From: Cunninghamella blakesleeana
Taxonomy: Eukaryota > Mucoromycota > Mucoromycetes > Mucorales > Cunninghamellaceae
DNA: 64,000 nucleotides
Direction of reading: 5' to 3'
Assembly: GCA_017871115.1 (NCBI GenBank)
Contig: JAFCIZ010000001.1
Coordinates: 4,817,501 to 4,881,500 of the forward strand
Shown piece after piece: positions 1 to 10,349 of the stretch. The notes under the pieces were generated by a model, which was not told where the DNA came from, made no database searches, and worked only from the letters and a program-made list of their open reading frames with translations. Position 1 is the stretch's first letter; every line of letters starts with the position of its first letter. A program made the position numbers and the translations under genes.

Positions 1-1060
1 CGACTATGTTGACCTTTGGTACTTGAGAAGAGATATCTACCTCTGTGATGTCCAGATCATCTTTTTTTACTTTTTCATCGTAGGATTGTACCTCATCCTT
101 TGATGACTTTTGATTAGTAACAACTTGCTTTTTCTTACGTTGCTCCTCTTTTAAGAGCTCGTACCTGATCATATCCTTTTCTATATCGCTGTTCTTTTCC
201 TTGCAGAAACGAGCGATATGTCCTTTGACCAAACATCTTGAACACGTTATTTGTTTCATGAGTGGACAATCTTTGCGAATGTGGCCAGATTGTCTACATT
301 GGAAACAGACTGGTGGGGCACCTTTATATGACGCTGGCATATAGCTGTCCCAAAAAGAAAGATAAAGCATTCTTTGAAGTGGTTGATACTTCTTTGCTTC
401 GTCTGTATCGTTGGTGTCCAAAAGCACCGAAACTTGACCTTCAAAATATCCATCATTAGTAAGTTTTTTAATTTGGCAAACCTTACCATAAATGCTCATG
501 GATAAGAATATACCATCCATCAATTCAGCTTGCTTTTTTGGAACATAATCCAAAAGAACTCTTACCATCTTTGGTGGAGTTGCTGAATTATTTACTCTAC
601 ATGGACTTGCTTTGTAGAGTATTTCGTCAAGAGTGAAGCCTTTTTCAATAGCTTCCTCTGCATGTTTGACATCTTTAAAATTTACACCTAACAAGTTGGT
701 ACCTCTTGTATTACCATGACGGCTGTAAGGGGTGACGCCTTCAATTTCCCCAATTTGGGATTCAATCAATTTATATATCTCTTTATTTGAGAGTCCATGC
801 TTTTTGGAAAGCTCAAACAAAACCGAGTTTTCTTCCAAGGTACGTTGAGCGATCTGCTCAGCTTTATGAATTCTTAGATGATCTCTAAGAAGATGGTCTT
901 CGTAAATGACTTCATGTATAATATTTATTTGTTCCCCATAAATATCTTTTTTTAACATGGCATTAGGTATTCTTTCTTTCATACCCTTTGCCACTTTCTC
1001 GGCCCATGTTTCCCCAATTCCATTTCGAGGAAGATGGTTAGAATCTTCAGTATTAGGCAT
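1..1060 (-). CDS. LINE ORF1 protein, copy C (partial)
   Basis: The frame is open from the ATG at 1060 to the window edge, giving about 353 residues of a protein that is about 500 residues long in copies A and B. It contains the two CCHC zinc knuckles (around residues 252-265 and 272-285) that are typical of LINE ORF1 nucleic-acid chaperones, which bind element RNA. The start is chosen because the same ATG opens the intact ORF1 of copies A and B. No stop or frameshift is visible in this part. The C-terminus is off the window. Confidence 0.85.
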   Translation of the reverse strand, partial: MPNTEDSNHLPRNGIGETWAEKVAKGMKERIPNAMLKKDIYGEQINIIHEVIYEDHLLRDHLRIHKAEQIAQRTLEENSVLFELSKKHGLSNKEIYKLIESQIGEIEGVTPYSRHGNTRGTNLLGVNFKDVKHAEEAIEKGFTLDEILYKASPCRVNNSATPPKMVRVLLDYVPKKQAELMDGIFLSMSIYGKVCQIKKLTNDGYFEGQVSVLLDTNDTDEAKKYQPLQRMLYLSFWDSYMPASYKGAPPVCFQCRQSGHIRKDCPLMKQITCSRCLVKGHIARFCKEKNSDIEKDMIRYELLKEEQRKKKQVVTNQKSSKDEVQSYDEKVKKDDLDITEVDISSQVPKVNIV

Positions 1061-1250
1061 ATCTGAAAATTCTATAAAAAGCTAGCAATAATTATAACAG
1101 GTATAGAATATGCAGCTAGTGTTTTTAAAATTTTGGTTTTAGAGCTTTAAATAGAGTAAATAAATATGTATATGGTTTTCTTTGAGCGCTTAAAAGTTTA
1201 TCCGTTGTAAAAGTGTTTCTTAAGCGAAAGAGAGTTCTCGAAAGAGTTTT
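1..1250 (-). mobile_element. LINE copy C, 5' end (continues off the left edge)
   Basis: This is the 5' UTR and most of ORF1 of a LINE that runs leftwards out of the window. Its 5' end is near 1250, next to a T-rich stretch and a short hairpin repeat. The 5' UTR (1061-1240) and every ORF1 stretch I compared match copy A (7918-9157) without a difference, whereas copy B differs at many sites. C and A are therefore the youngest pair. C lies head-to-tail behind copy B, so both point away from the palindrome at 7152-7879. How C ends cannot be seen here. Confidence 0.85.
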
Positions 1251-1279
1251 TCTTTTTTTTTTTTTTTTGTATTTAAAGC

Positions 1280-1338
1280 AACACTGCATTACTGTGTAAT
1301 GCTTGTTGTATTTCTTTATTAGGCAAATTATAAGCTCC
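1280..1338 (-). repeat. Short hairpin repeat, copy 1
   Basis: This segment of about 59 bp lies between the tail of LINE B and the 5' end of LINE C. Read on the minus strand it matches 14963-15022 almost base for base and is followed by A-rich sequence in both places. It contains a perfect 7-bp stem, gcattac/gtaatgc, around an ACA loop, and an AATAAAG just upstream. It has no coding potential. It may be a small non-autonomous retroposon or a 3' tail module, but its identity is unknown. Confidence 0.6.
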
Positions 1339-1531
1339 GGTTAAAAATTAAAATAAAATAAAATAAACAAAAAAACAAAAAAAAACTAGCTATATTTTTC
1401 TTTTCTTTTCTTTTTCTTTTCCAAGTTCTTTTGACAATGCATAATTCTTTTTCTTTTTCAAAATTAAAGATCTTCAGACAGCTATTTAAAAAAGTACAAA
1501 AGATAATTAAAACATAGATTGTACATTACTG

Positions 1532-4500
1532 TCAATCTAAGTTAATATCATTATAGTTGTGGAAGACCTTCCATCTTGCTAAAGCAAAATCTGTCCTCCA
1601 AGTTGTTTCTTCAAAGACATGATGCCAGTGTTGTTGCCAAAGTATCAGTAAAACATGTCCTATTAGTACCAAAGTATTGCTGTTGACCTTATTAATACGA
1701 TTAAACGTTATTGATGACCAAATATTATTAAACTTCTCCTGTGGTATATTTTTGGAATAAGGGAAAGCTTTCCAAAATTCCTTTTTCTTTTTACAGTGAA
1801 GAATAAAATGTTGATCATCTTCAAAATCAGGACAGAAGGAACAAAGAGGAGTCTGAAACTTGGTTGGTATCATTTGATGTAGTCTACAATTTGTTGGTAA
1901 CTTGTGGATCAATATTCTCCACCATATTTCTATGGCTTTATGAGGAATATCTAGTTGCCAAAAATTGGACCAGTCAGCTTTCGACATTAACGCACCTGGA
2001 GTTTGCACCAGAGGTGGATGTTTGACAGGATAAATGGGAGAACCTTGGAAGAACCAATATCTACGCAAGGAACTCGGAGAAGCTTTATGCACCATTATTG
2101 TATTGGACGAGGAGGACAAAGAAAACTTCCATTCTTCTAGAACAGTAGAAACAGGAATATTACGACCTACTCTACTGCTTTGAAAGAAATTGTTTTTAAG
2201 AAGAGGATGAATTTTTAGTTGATCCAAAAGTAAAGAGGATATTATAGCATCATACTTTTTCCGACTATGACTATTACTAGGAGGTACTTCCATAAGATCT
2301 TTAGCAAACCAATTAGCTGGTATCAACCTTTTAATATCTAAAATAGGTTTAGATATTCTAGGTGATTCATTTATTACTAAAGCTTTTCTAAGAGGCAGAT
2401 GTTTAATTGTTTCCCTCGACCAGTTTGAAGTAGGTTTTAGTGTAGGTAAGGATACTAACATTTTTATCATATGTTTCATATGTGGCAACTTTTTGAATTT
2501 TTTATTATAATAATGTGGATCAACAAGAATCGGAATGACAGAACACTGATTAGTGTAATAGGTGATTAATTGTTGAAACACATTAAATAAAAAGTTGGTG
2601 ACGTCTGAGGTGATCATCTTATTGATATATACCATATGAAGAGCTTTGAACTGATGATTTATATCAATTAGATTAATTCCACCTTGATTCTTTGGAGCGC
2701 TGAGAAAGTAGTATGACGGTTTTGGAAAGAAAGGAACAACGTATTCATATACTTTTCTTCGAATTGATGCCAACCATTTTTCAGGGACTATTGTAACACG
2801 TAGGATATGCCATAGTCGGGAAAGGATCAACGAGTTCGTCACTATAGATCTACCTCTAATTGATAGTGATCTTTGCTTCAGCACATTAATATGATTGGTA
2901 AGTTTATTTTCAACCGACCATAAAAAGGTGTTAAGCTGCTCTTTGCTAGAGTAAACTGGATAACCTAGATAAGTGATGGCTGTTGGATTTTCCTTGTCAT
3001 GCCATGAAATTTGATCTGCCTTAGCTATCTCTTTCCAGGCATCATGTCTTTCACCTGTTACTGAAAACATGATAGTCTTTTGAAAGTTAACTTTGGCATT
3101 ACTGGCTTCACCATACAACTTTAGGATACCTTTAAGATAGTACCACTCTTTCAAATCCCTAACGAATACTAAAAGATCATCAGCATAGGCTAGTAATTTG
3201 ATGGTAACTGGATACTGTTTATTTTCAACTGTTTCCACCTTTTGATCAAGTATAGGTACACCATAAATATTACTTTCACTTAATATGGTACGTAATAAAG
3301 GTTCAAAGGCAATATTGAAAAGTAAAGGTGAAATTGGATCACCTTGACGTAATCCACGTTTCTGATCTATAGGAGCAGCCAACCAACCATTTACAGACAA
3401 ACATATCTTTGTATTAAAGAAAAGGTCAAGTAAACAGTTTATCAGAGAGGATGGGAAATGGAAACACTCTAATACTTTTTGAAGGTATAATGGATGAATC
3501 CTGTCATATGCTTTCTCTTGATCTAAGAGTAAACCTATGGAAGTATCATCAGGATTTGTATTTACAGTGTGTTGCATCAGAGTTTGTGTAATCCAGCCAT
3601 TATCAGATATCAAACGGTGTGGCATGAAACCAGTTTGATATGGGTTGATAATTTTTGGAAGACAACAGTTTAACCTATTTGCTATAATCTTTGTAAATAT
3701 TTTAGCATCACAATTAATCAGAGATAGCGGGCGCCAATTTTGTAAGAGGGTACGATCACCTTTCTTATATAATAGCACCATCTTGGTTTCTCTCCAAGAA
3801 GTAGGTTGTAATCCATTTAAAGCATCATTCATAATCAAACTAAGAAGTTCCAAAAGCTTGGGATGCATACCTAGGATGAGTTTATAAAACTCGAAACCTA
3901 AACCATCCAAACCTGGACTCTTGTGAATAGGACTGTGTTTGATTATGTTTAATACATCCTCTTGTAAGATAGCAGCGGTTAGAAGATTTTGATCTTGAAA
4001 AGATAGCTTATTATTATCAGGTATATTATTGGTTAGGACATTAATAGCAGCAACATCAACATCCTGAGTGCTATACAAATCTTTGTAATAGCTTCTGGTT
4101 TCCTTAATAATATCCTTTATATCCGTATGGATCAGATGACTTACTGGATTTTGAATAGCTGTTAGGGTCATCCGTTTAGATCTAGTTTTTAAGGTATTGA
4201 AAAAATATTTATTATTTTTTTCACCTTTATCTGACCACATAGTATTGGATCTAATTATCAACTGTTGTGTCTTGATTTTATATAAATCATCAAGTTGATG
4301 TTCTATCTTTTCAATTTCTTCCGTAGATGAAACATTTTGTCTGGCTTCTTGTAACTGTTCAAGATCAGTTTTATACTTTTTGTTCTTTACGGAACTATAA
4401 AGTGTGGTACATATCTTTACTTTTACTTTAATCTTATCCCATAATAATTGCCTATTGATGGTCTGTAGGTCAATATTATCTATCAGATTATGAAGTAACT

Positions 4501-5340
4501 CTGACAGGATAGGATAAAATTCATTGTCATGGAGTAATTGTGGATTAAATCTCCAAGTACCTGGTCCTATTTGCATCGAATCACTAGTATGTATTGACAT
4601 AGCTAGTAAGTGATGGTCAGTCCATTCAGAAGGTAAGTAAGCCAGCAGAGTATTTATCAAATCCTCTTTTAAATTACTAGAGATAAAGATATAATCAATA
4701 GTGGATCTAGTACGACCTCTTTTGAAGGTAGACAGAGGTTTGTACATACGATCAGAGCTATTGTTATTGGCACTAAATGCATCTATGTAATTAGTCAGTA
4801 GGTGCTGTATTCATGGCTGATGATCACAATAGGAATAATGACGATGGTCATATATGTGTATATTGAAATCACCAAGAATCATATGCTTGTTCGGTAAAGG
4901 AGGAGCTATAACTTGTGGGTTATCTAAGATACTGTTATAGAAAGGAATTCTTTGATCTCGATTTGCCGGAGCATAGATATTAGTTATGTAGCACAGCTGT
5001 TGATTATCTTCTGTAGAGATGATAGTACCAGCTGTGATTCTTTCGTCCAGACTAATACTTTGGTCTATAATAGTCAGTTTTGGATTAAGACAAATAATTG
5101 CTGTATATTTAGAAAATAAACAACAAGAATTTGGAAAAAGGTAATGTAGAGTTCGTACATCAGATGGAGATAAATGATTATGTTTCGAAGAAGCAGTTAG
5201 TTCTTGTAGACATAATACATCGGCTTGAGGGTGAATACGTGAACGTAAAAAACGAGAGTATTCTTTTTGAGTTTGAGAATGATTAGATTTGAATACACTA
5301 CGTGCATTCAGAGAGGAAATATTGATTTTTGATAGTGTCA

Positions 5341-5341
<1 letters not shown>
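1532..5341 (-). pseudogene. LINE ORF2 (endonuclease/reverse transcriptase), copy B, one nonsense codon
   Basis: The frame spans 1270 codons and is interrupted only by TGA at 4813-4811 (codon 177), where copy A has TGG (Trp). Without that stop it would be one uninterrupted frame. The APE endonuclease domain occupies about residues 1-230, with QEL at 46-48 and a GDFN motif near 157. The reverse transcriptase follows, with YADD near residue 719 (3187-3176). A zf-RVT-like CxxC...HxxxxC cluster lies near 1160-1195. The product would nick target DNA and copy the element RNA into it. The stop falls at the end of the endonuclease domain, so this copy is probably inactive unless the stop is read through. 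Confidence 0.88.

Positions 5342-5366
<25 letters not shown>
5342..5366 (-). repeat. Internal poly(A) tract immediately before ORF2 (copy B)
   Basis: On the minus strand there are 25 A residues directly followed by the ORF2 ATG at 5341. Copy A has 46 A residues at the same place. The tract therefore varies in length but is a constant part of the element, lying between the ORF1 stop and the ORF2 start. Confidence 0.9.
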
Positions 5367-5374
<8 letters not shown>

Positions 5375-5413
5375 TATTTATATTTATATATAAACACAAA
5401 ACAAAAATTAGAT

Positions 5414-6940
5414 TTAATTCTTGTTCACATTGGAAACTTTCTTGACTGAAAGGTCCTTTGGAACAGAATTATCTTTTTTCCTGTCTAGAATAAGACTTGC
5501 GTGAGGGTTTGACATAGATGAAGCAATAGCTAATCTATTCTTTGCTTTTGCCGTAGTCATACGAAGCATATCCACCTGATTTGATATTACCTTTTCTTGG
5601 TGTACTGACTTGACTGATGATTTCTTTTTACTATCTATGTCCATTGCCATTGTCTCTGGATCTATATCCATAGTGGTACGTTTGGTAATGGGAGCATATT
5701 TAGATGCATTAAGACCATCTTGATCCATTGTAACTTTGGTTACAGTTACATCCTTAGTATCAACCTCCATTGGTGCTGACTTGGTTTTATTACCTCCTGA
5801 TTTGTTCAAGCTGATAATTTTTGTTTCTTCTACGGTAGTTTTACCATCGACCATGTTAGTCTTATGTAAATCTCCTACCTTACCTTCAATAACCTTTGGT
5901 ACTTGAGAAGAGGTATCTACCTCTGTAGTTTCCAAATCTCCTTTTTTTACTTTTTCATCGTTGGTTTGTACCCCATCCTTTGATGACTTTTGATTACTAG
6001 CAGCCTGTTTTTTCTTACGTTGCTCTTCTTTTAAGAGCTCGTATCTGACCATATCCTTTTCTATATCGCTATTCTTCTCTTTGCAGAAGCGAGCGATATG
6101 TCCTTTGACCAAACATTTTGAGCACGTTATTTGTTTCATAAGTGGACAATCTTTGCGAATATGGCCAGATTGTCTACATTGAAAACAGACTGGTGGGGCA
6201 CCTTTATACGACGCTGGCATATAGCTGTCCCAAAAAGAAAGATAAAGCATTCTTTGAAGTGGTTGATACTTCTTTGCTTCGTCTGTATCGTTGGTGTCCA
6301 AAAGCACCGAAACTTGACCTTCAAAATAACCATCATTGGTAAGTTTTTTAATTTGGCAAACCTTACCATAAATGCTCATGGATAAGAAAATGCCATCCAA
6401 CAATTCAGCTTGTTTTTTTGGAATATAATCCAAAAGCACTCTTACCATCTTTGGTGGAGTTGCTGAATTATTTATTTTGCTTGGGCTTGCTTTATAAAGT
6501 AGTTCATCTATGATGAAACCTTTTCCAATTGCTTCCTCAGCGTGTTTATTATCCTTGAAATTTATACCTAACAGTATGGTACCTCTCGTGTTACCATGAC
6601 GACTATACGGAGTAACACCTTCTATTTCACCTATTTGGGACTCAATTAGCTTGTAGATTTCCTTATTTGAGAGCCCATGTTTCTTAGGAAGTTCGAAGAG
6701 CACAGAGTCTTCCTCCAAAGCGCGTTGTGCAATTTGTTCTGCCTTATGAATTCTTAAGTGATCTTTAAGAAGATCATCTTCATACATGACTTCATGAGCA
6801 ATATTTATTTGCTCTCCATAGATATTTTTATTTTGCATGGCATTAGGTATTCTTTTTTCCATACCTTTCGCCACTTTTTCTGCCCATGTTTCCCCGATTC
6901 CATTTCGAGGAAGATGGTTAGAATCTTCAGTATTAGACAT
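5414..6940 (-). CDS. LINE ORF1 protein with two CCHC zinc knuckles, copy B
   Basis: An intact 508-residue frame. Two zinc knuckles (C-x2-C-x4-H-x4-C type) lie at about residues 252-265 and 272-285. The N-terminal half carries a conserved globular region that resembles an RNA-recognition/transposase-22-like fold, although I cannot assign it firmly. The C-terminal third is Lys/Ser/Thr-rich and of low complexity. The protein is expected to bind LINE RNA and form the RNP. Start and stop match copy A; indels in the C-terminal part explain the lengths of 508 and 497. No disabling mutation was found. Confidence 0.9.
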   Translation of the reverse strand: MSNTEDSNHLPRNGIGETWAEKVAKGMEKRIPNAMQNKNIYGEQINIAHEVMYEDDLLKDHLRIHKAEQIAQRALEEDSVLFELPKKHGLSNKEIYKLIESQIGEIEGVTPYSRHGNTRGTILLGINFKDNKHAEEAIGKGFIIDELLYKASPSKINNSATPPKMVRVLLDYIPKKQAELLDGIFLSMSIYGKVCQIKKLTNDGYFEGQVSVLLDTNDTDEAKKYQPLQRMLYLSFWDSYMPASYKGAPPVCFQCRQSGHIRKDCPLMKQITCSKCLVKGHIARFCKEKNSDIEKDMVRYELLKEEQRKKKQAASNQKSSKDGVQTNDEKVKKGDLETTEVDTSSQVPKVIEGKVGDLHKTNMVDGKTTVEETKIISLNKSGGNKTKSAPMEVDTKDVTVTKVTMDQDGLNASKYAPITKRTTMDIDPETMAMDIDSKKKSSVKSVHQEKVISNQVDMLRMTTAKAKNRLAIASSMSNPHASLILDRKKDNSVPKDLSVKKVSNVNKN

Positions 6941-7151
6941 AGCTGAAAATTCTATAAATTGTTAACAGTAGTTGCCGCAAGTGTAGGTTGGGTTACTTTC
7001 TGTTGTTTTAGTGGTATTTTATTTTTTATTTGTTGTGAATGGCTTTGTATTCTGCGCTTAAAAGTTTATCCGGAATAAATGTGAACCTTAAGCGAAAGAG
7101 AGTTTTTTTTGGACCGAAAGAGTTTTTCTATCCGTTGTAAAAGTGATTCTT

Positions 7152-7879
7152 AAGCGAGAGTTTTTTAAAAAAAAAAAAAAAAGTAATGAAAAAAAAACCT
7201 AGATGCCTTTACGCAGTTTTTATCTATTAAATGATTTCTATAATTTTAAATACCTTTCAATATTTTTCTAAATCTAGCAAAATTATAATTATACTTTTAT
7301 ATTTAAACTATTTATATTAAATTATTATTCTAAAATTGAAATAGATTTAAAAAATTAATCTATCATTTATTTTTACATTGGATTATATACTTCTATTTAT
7401 TAAATTTCAGTTACTATTTATAGAGATATAACTTTATAATATTGTCATAAATGGAAATAAATATATTAAATCATAATATTTATAAAAAATTAGTTAGATG
7501 ATATTTACCAAAATTAGAAACAAGTATATTAATAATACTAATTTTTTATAAATATTATGATTTAATATATTTATTTCCATTTATGACAATATTATAAAGT
7601 TATATCTCTATAAATAGTAACTGAAATTTAATAAATAGAAGTATATAATCCAATGTAAAAATAAATGATAGATTAATTTTTTAAATCTATTTCAATTTTA
7701 GAATAATAATTTAATATAAATAGTTTAAATATAAAAGTATAATTATAATTTTGCTAGATTTAGAAAAATATTGAAAGGTATTTAAAATTATAGAAATCAT
7801 TTAATAGATAAAAACTGCGTAAAGGCATCTAGGTTTTTTTTTCATTACTTTTTTTTTTTTTTTAAAAAACTCTCGCTTG
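7152..7879. repeat. Perfect AT-rich palindrome (inverted repeat with 44-bp loop)
   Basis: The left arm 7152-7493 pairs with the right arm 7538-7879, and the coordinates of paired bases sum to 15031 throughout (for example 7198 with 7833 and 7493 with 7538). The only difference I found is one base in a poly(A) run (16 A against 15 T). The loop is 7494-7537. By hand count 7261-7500 holds 30 G/C in 240 bases (12.5%). No ORF or known element was recognised. Outward from each arm the sequence passes straight into the 5' ends of LINE B and LINE A, which diverge. The region could be a centromere core, a fold-back element or a replication fold-back product. Confidence 0.95.
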
Positions 7880-7956
7880 AACTCTCTTTCGCTTAAGAAA
7901 CACTTTTACAACGGATAGAACTCTCTTTCGCTTAAGAAACACTTTTACAACGGATA
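7879..7956 (+). repeat. Two perfect 39-bp monomers at the LINE A 5' end
   Basis: 7879-7917 and 7918-7956 are identical 39-bp units containing TTCGCTTAAGAAACAC and ACAACGGATA. A partial unit precedes them (7867-7878). LINE B has degenerate units at 7061-7166 and LINE C has about one unit (1187-1240). Some LINEs, such as rodent L1, carry promoter monomers as 5' tandem repeats, so these may be the element's promoter. Confidence 0.8.
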
Positions 7957-8094
7957 AACTTTTAAGCGCTCAAAGAAAACCATATACATATTTATTTACT
8001 CTATTTAAAGCTCTAAAACCAAAATTTTAAAAACACTAGCTGCATATTCTATACCTGTTATAATTATTGCTAGCTTTTTATAGAATTTTCAGAT

Positions 8095-9588
8095 ATGCCT
8101 AATACTGAAGATTCTAACCATCTTCCTCGAAATGGAATTGGGGAAACATGGGCCGAGAAAGTGGCAAAGGGTATGAAAGAAAGAATACCTAATGCCATGT
8201 TAAAAAAAGATATTTATGGGGAACAAATAAATATTATACATGAAGTCATTTACGAAGACCATCTTCTTAGAGATCATCTAAGAATTCATAAAGCTGAGCA
8301 GATCGCTCAACGTACCTTGGAAGAAAACTCGGTTTTGTTTGAGCTTTCCAAAAAGCATGGACTCTCAAATAAAGAGATATATAAATTGATTGAATCCCAA
8401 ATTGGGGAAATTGAAGGCGTCACCCCTTACAGCCGTCATGGTAATACAAGAGGTACCAACTTGTTAGGTGTAAATTTTAAAGATGTCAAACATGCAGAGG
8501 AAGCTATTGAAAAAGGCTTCACTCTTGACGAAATACTCTACAAAGCAAGTCCATGTAGAGTAAATAATTCAGCAACTCCACCAAAGATGGTAAGAGTTCT
8601 TTTGGATTATGTTCCAAAAAAGCAAGCTGAATTGATGGATGGTATATTCTTATCCATGAGCATTTATGGTAAGGTTTGCCAAATTAAAAAACTTACTAAT
8701 GATGGATATTTTGAAGGTCAAGTTTCGGTGCTTTTGGACACCAACGATACAGACGAAGCAAAGAAGTATCAACCACTTCAAAGAATGCTTTATCTTTCTT
8801 TTTGGGACAGCTATATGCCAGCGTCATATAAAGGTGCCCCACCAGTCTGTTTCCAATGTAGACAATCTGGCCACATTCGCAAAGATTGTCCACTCATGAA
8901 ACAAATAACGTGTTCAAGATGTTTGGTCAAAGGACATATCGCTCGTTTCTGCAAGGAAAAGAACAGCGATATAGAAAAGGATATGATCAGGTACGAGCTC
9001 TTAAAAGAGGAGCAACGTAAGAAAAAGCAAGTTGTTACTAATCAAAAGTCATCAAAGGATGAGGTACAATCCTACGATGAAAAAGTAAAAAAAGATGATC
9101 TGGACATCACAGAGGTAGATATCTCTTCTCAAGTACCAAAGGTCAACATAGTCGATGGTAAGACTACCGTAGAAGAAACAAAAATTACCAGCTTGAATAA
9201 GTCAGAGGGAAATAAGACCAAGTCAACTTTAATGGAGGTTGATCCTAAAGATGTAACTATAACCAAAGTTACAGTGGATCAAGATGGTCTTAATGCATCT
9301 AAATATGCCCCCATTGCCAAACGCACTACTATGGACATAGATCCAGTGACAGTGGCAATGGACATAGATAATAAAAAGAGATTATCAACCAAGTCAGTAC
9401 ACCAAGAAAAGGTAATCTCGAATCAGGTGGATATGCTTCGTATGACTACGGCAAAAGCAAAAAATAGATTAGCTATTGCTTCATCCATGTCAAACCCTCA
9501 CGCAAGTCTTATTCTAGACAGGAAAAAAGATAATTCTGTTCCAAAGGACCTTTCAGTCAAGAAAGGATCCAATGTGAACAAGAATTAA
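8095..9588 (+). CDS. LINE ORF1 protein with two CCHC zinc knuckles, copy A
   Basis: An intact 497-residue frame from ATG 8095 to TAA 9586-9588. The knuckles begin near residue 252 (codon at 8848). This is the same architecture as copy B, from which it differs by scattered substitutions and small deletions in the low-complexity C-terminal third. The overlap with copy C shows no difference in the parts I compared. The likely role is binding of element RNA in the RNP. That ORF1 is intact while ORF2 is multiply broken suggests the copy is recent and was inactivated only lately. Confidence 0.9.
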   Translation: MPNTEDSNHLPRNGIGETWAEKVAKGMKERIPNAMLKKDIYGEQINIIHEVIYEDHLLRDHLRIHKAEQIAQRTLEENSVLFELSKKHGLSNKEIYKLIESQIGEIEGVTPYSRHGNTRGTNLLGVNFKDVKHAEEAIEKGFTLDEILYKASPCRVNNSATPPKMVRVLLDYVPKKQAELMDGIFLSMSIYGKVCQIKKLTNDGYFEGQVSVLLDTNDTDEAKKYQPLQRMLYLSFWDSYMPASYKGAPPVCFQCRQSGHIRKDCPLMKQITCSRCLVKGHIARFCKEKNSDIEKDMIRYELLKEEQRKKKQVVTNQKSSKDEVQSYDEKVKKDDLDITEVDISSQVPKVNIVDGKTTVEETKITSLNKSEGNKTKSTLMEVDPKDVTITKVTVDQDGLNASKYAPIAKRTTMDIDPVTVAMDIDNKKRLSTKSVHQEKVISNQVDMLRMTTAKAKNRLAIASSMSNPHASLILDRKKDNSVPKDLSVKKGSNVNKN

Positions 9589-9635
9589 ATCTAATTTTGT
9601 TTTGTGTTTATATATATAAATATATATATATATAT

Positions 9636-9639
<4 letters not shown>

Positions 9640-9685
<46 letters not shown>
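9640..9685 (+). repeat. Internal poly(A) tract before ORF2 (copy A)
   Basis: 46 consecutive A, then T, then the ORF2 ATG at 9687. It is preceded by a TA-rich spacer after the ORF1 stop and corresponds to the 25-A tract of copy B. Confidence 0.92.
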
Positions 9686-9688
<3 letters not shown>

Positions 9689-9941
9689 GACACTATCAAA
9701 AATCAATATTTCCTCTCTGAATGCACGTAGTGTATTCAAATCTAATCATTCTCAAACTCAAAAAGAATACTCTCGTTTTTTACGTTCACGTATTCACCCT
9801 CAAGCCGATGTATTATGTCTACAAGAACTAACTGCTTCTTCGAAACATAATCATTTATCTCCATCTGATGTACGAACTCTACATTACCTTTTTCCAAATT
9901 CTTGTTGTTTATTTTCTAAATATACAGCAATTATTTGTCTT

Positions 9942-10349
9942 TGTTGAATTTATCAATTCAAAATTATACAAAAAATTAAAAACAAAGAAATATTGTGAAA
10001 CTTTTGGTTAACCTTTATTCAAATGTAAAAGACAAGGGTTGTATTTATACCTTTTAGTGGATTGGTGACACTGGGCTTAGTTTATATGATATAATATGAA
10101 AATAGAATTATAAAGTTATCTAGTAAAGGTAACGTGAATTAGAATGGAGTTTAAAGTGTGTCTATGGTAATGGATCTGCGGGATTAGAAGATTTAAAGTT
10201 ATAGCAATGCATAAGCTAATAGGAATAGATCATTTTGTATCAGGTACACAGTAGTGATTTTATAATAAATATCAAATATTTCATGTGTATTATAAGTGTA
10301 TTATAGTTATGAAGTCATTTAATATTGTTATTATATGGTAAATACAACA
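9942..10349. mobile_element. Solo LTR (408 bp) with 5-bp target duplication
   Basis: The insertion starts TGTTG and ends CAACA, and is flanked by GTCTT at 9937-9941 and GTCTT at 10350-10354. Copy B (minus strand near 5090) has the uninterrupted site with a single GTCTT. The TG...CA ends and 5-bp duplication are typical of LTR retrotransposons. No internal domain remains, so this is a solo LTR left by recombination. No second copy is seen in the window. Confidence 0.92.

Larger units (their letters stand above)
1385..7151 (-). mobile_element. LINE copy B, near full length
   Basis: On the minus strand the order is a 5' UTR with degenerate monomers (7151-6941), ORF1 (6940-5414), an AT-rich spacer with a 25-nt poly(A) tract, ORF2 (5341-1532), and a 3' UTR running into an A-rich tail near 1450-1385. 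The encoded domains are two CCHC knuckles, an APE-type endonuclease, a reverse transcriptase with YADD, and a C-terminal zf-RVT-like Cys/His region. No RNase H was recognised. This set fits an L1-like clade element of Mucoromycota. A single internal stop in ORF2 is the only coding lesion found. Confidence 0.88.

Noticed and set aside
262..459. Small frames antisense to LINE ORF1 (also near 6142-6342 and 8696-8893)
   Set aside because: They recur at the same place in all copies only because they lie opposite the conserved zinc-knuckle codons; no start context or family match.
3645..3887. 80-codon frame antisense to LINE ORF2 (and 11554-11796)
   Set aside because: Shadow of the reverse-transcriptase frame.
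4811..4813. Possible recoding of TGA as Trp
   Set aside because: Nuclear genes in the window use TGA as a stop (PP4, LINE ORFs) and copy A has TGG here, so a simple nonsense mutation is more likely.
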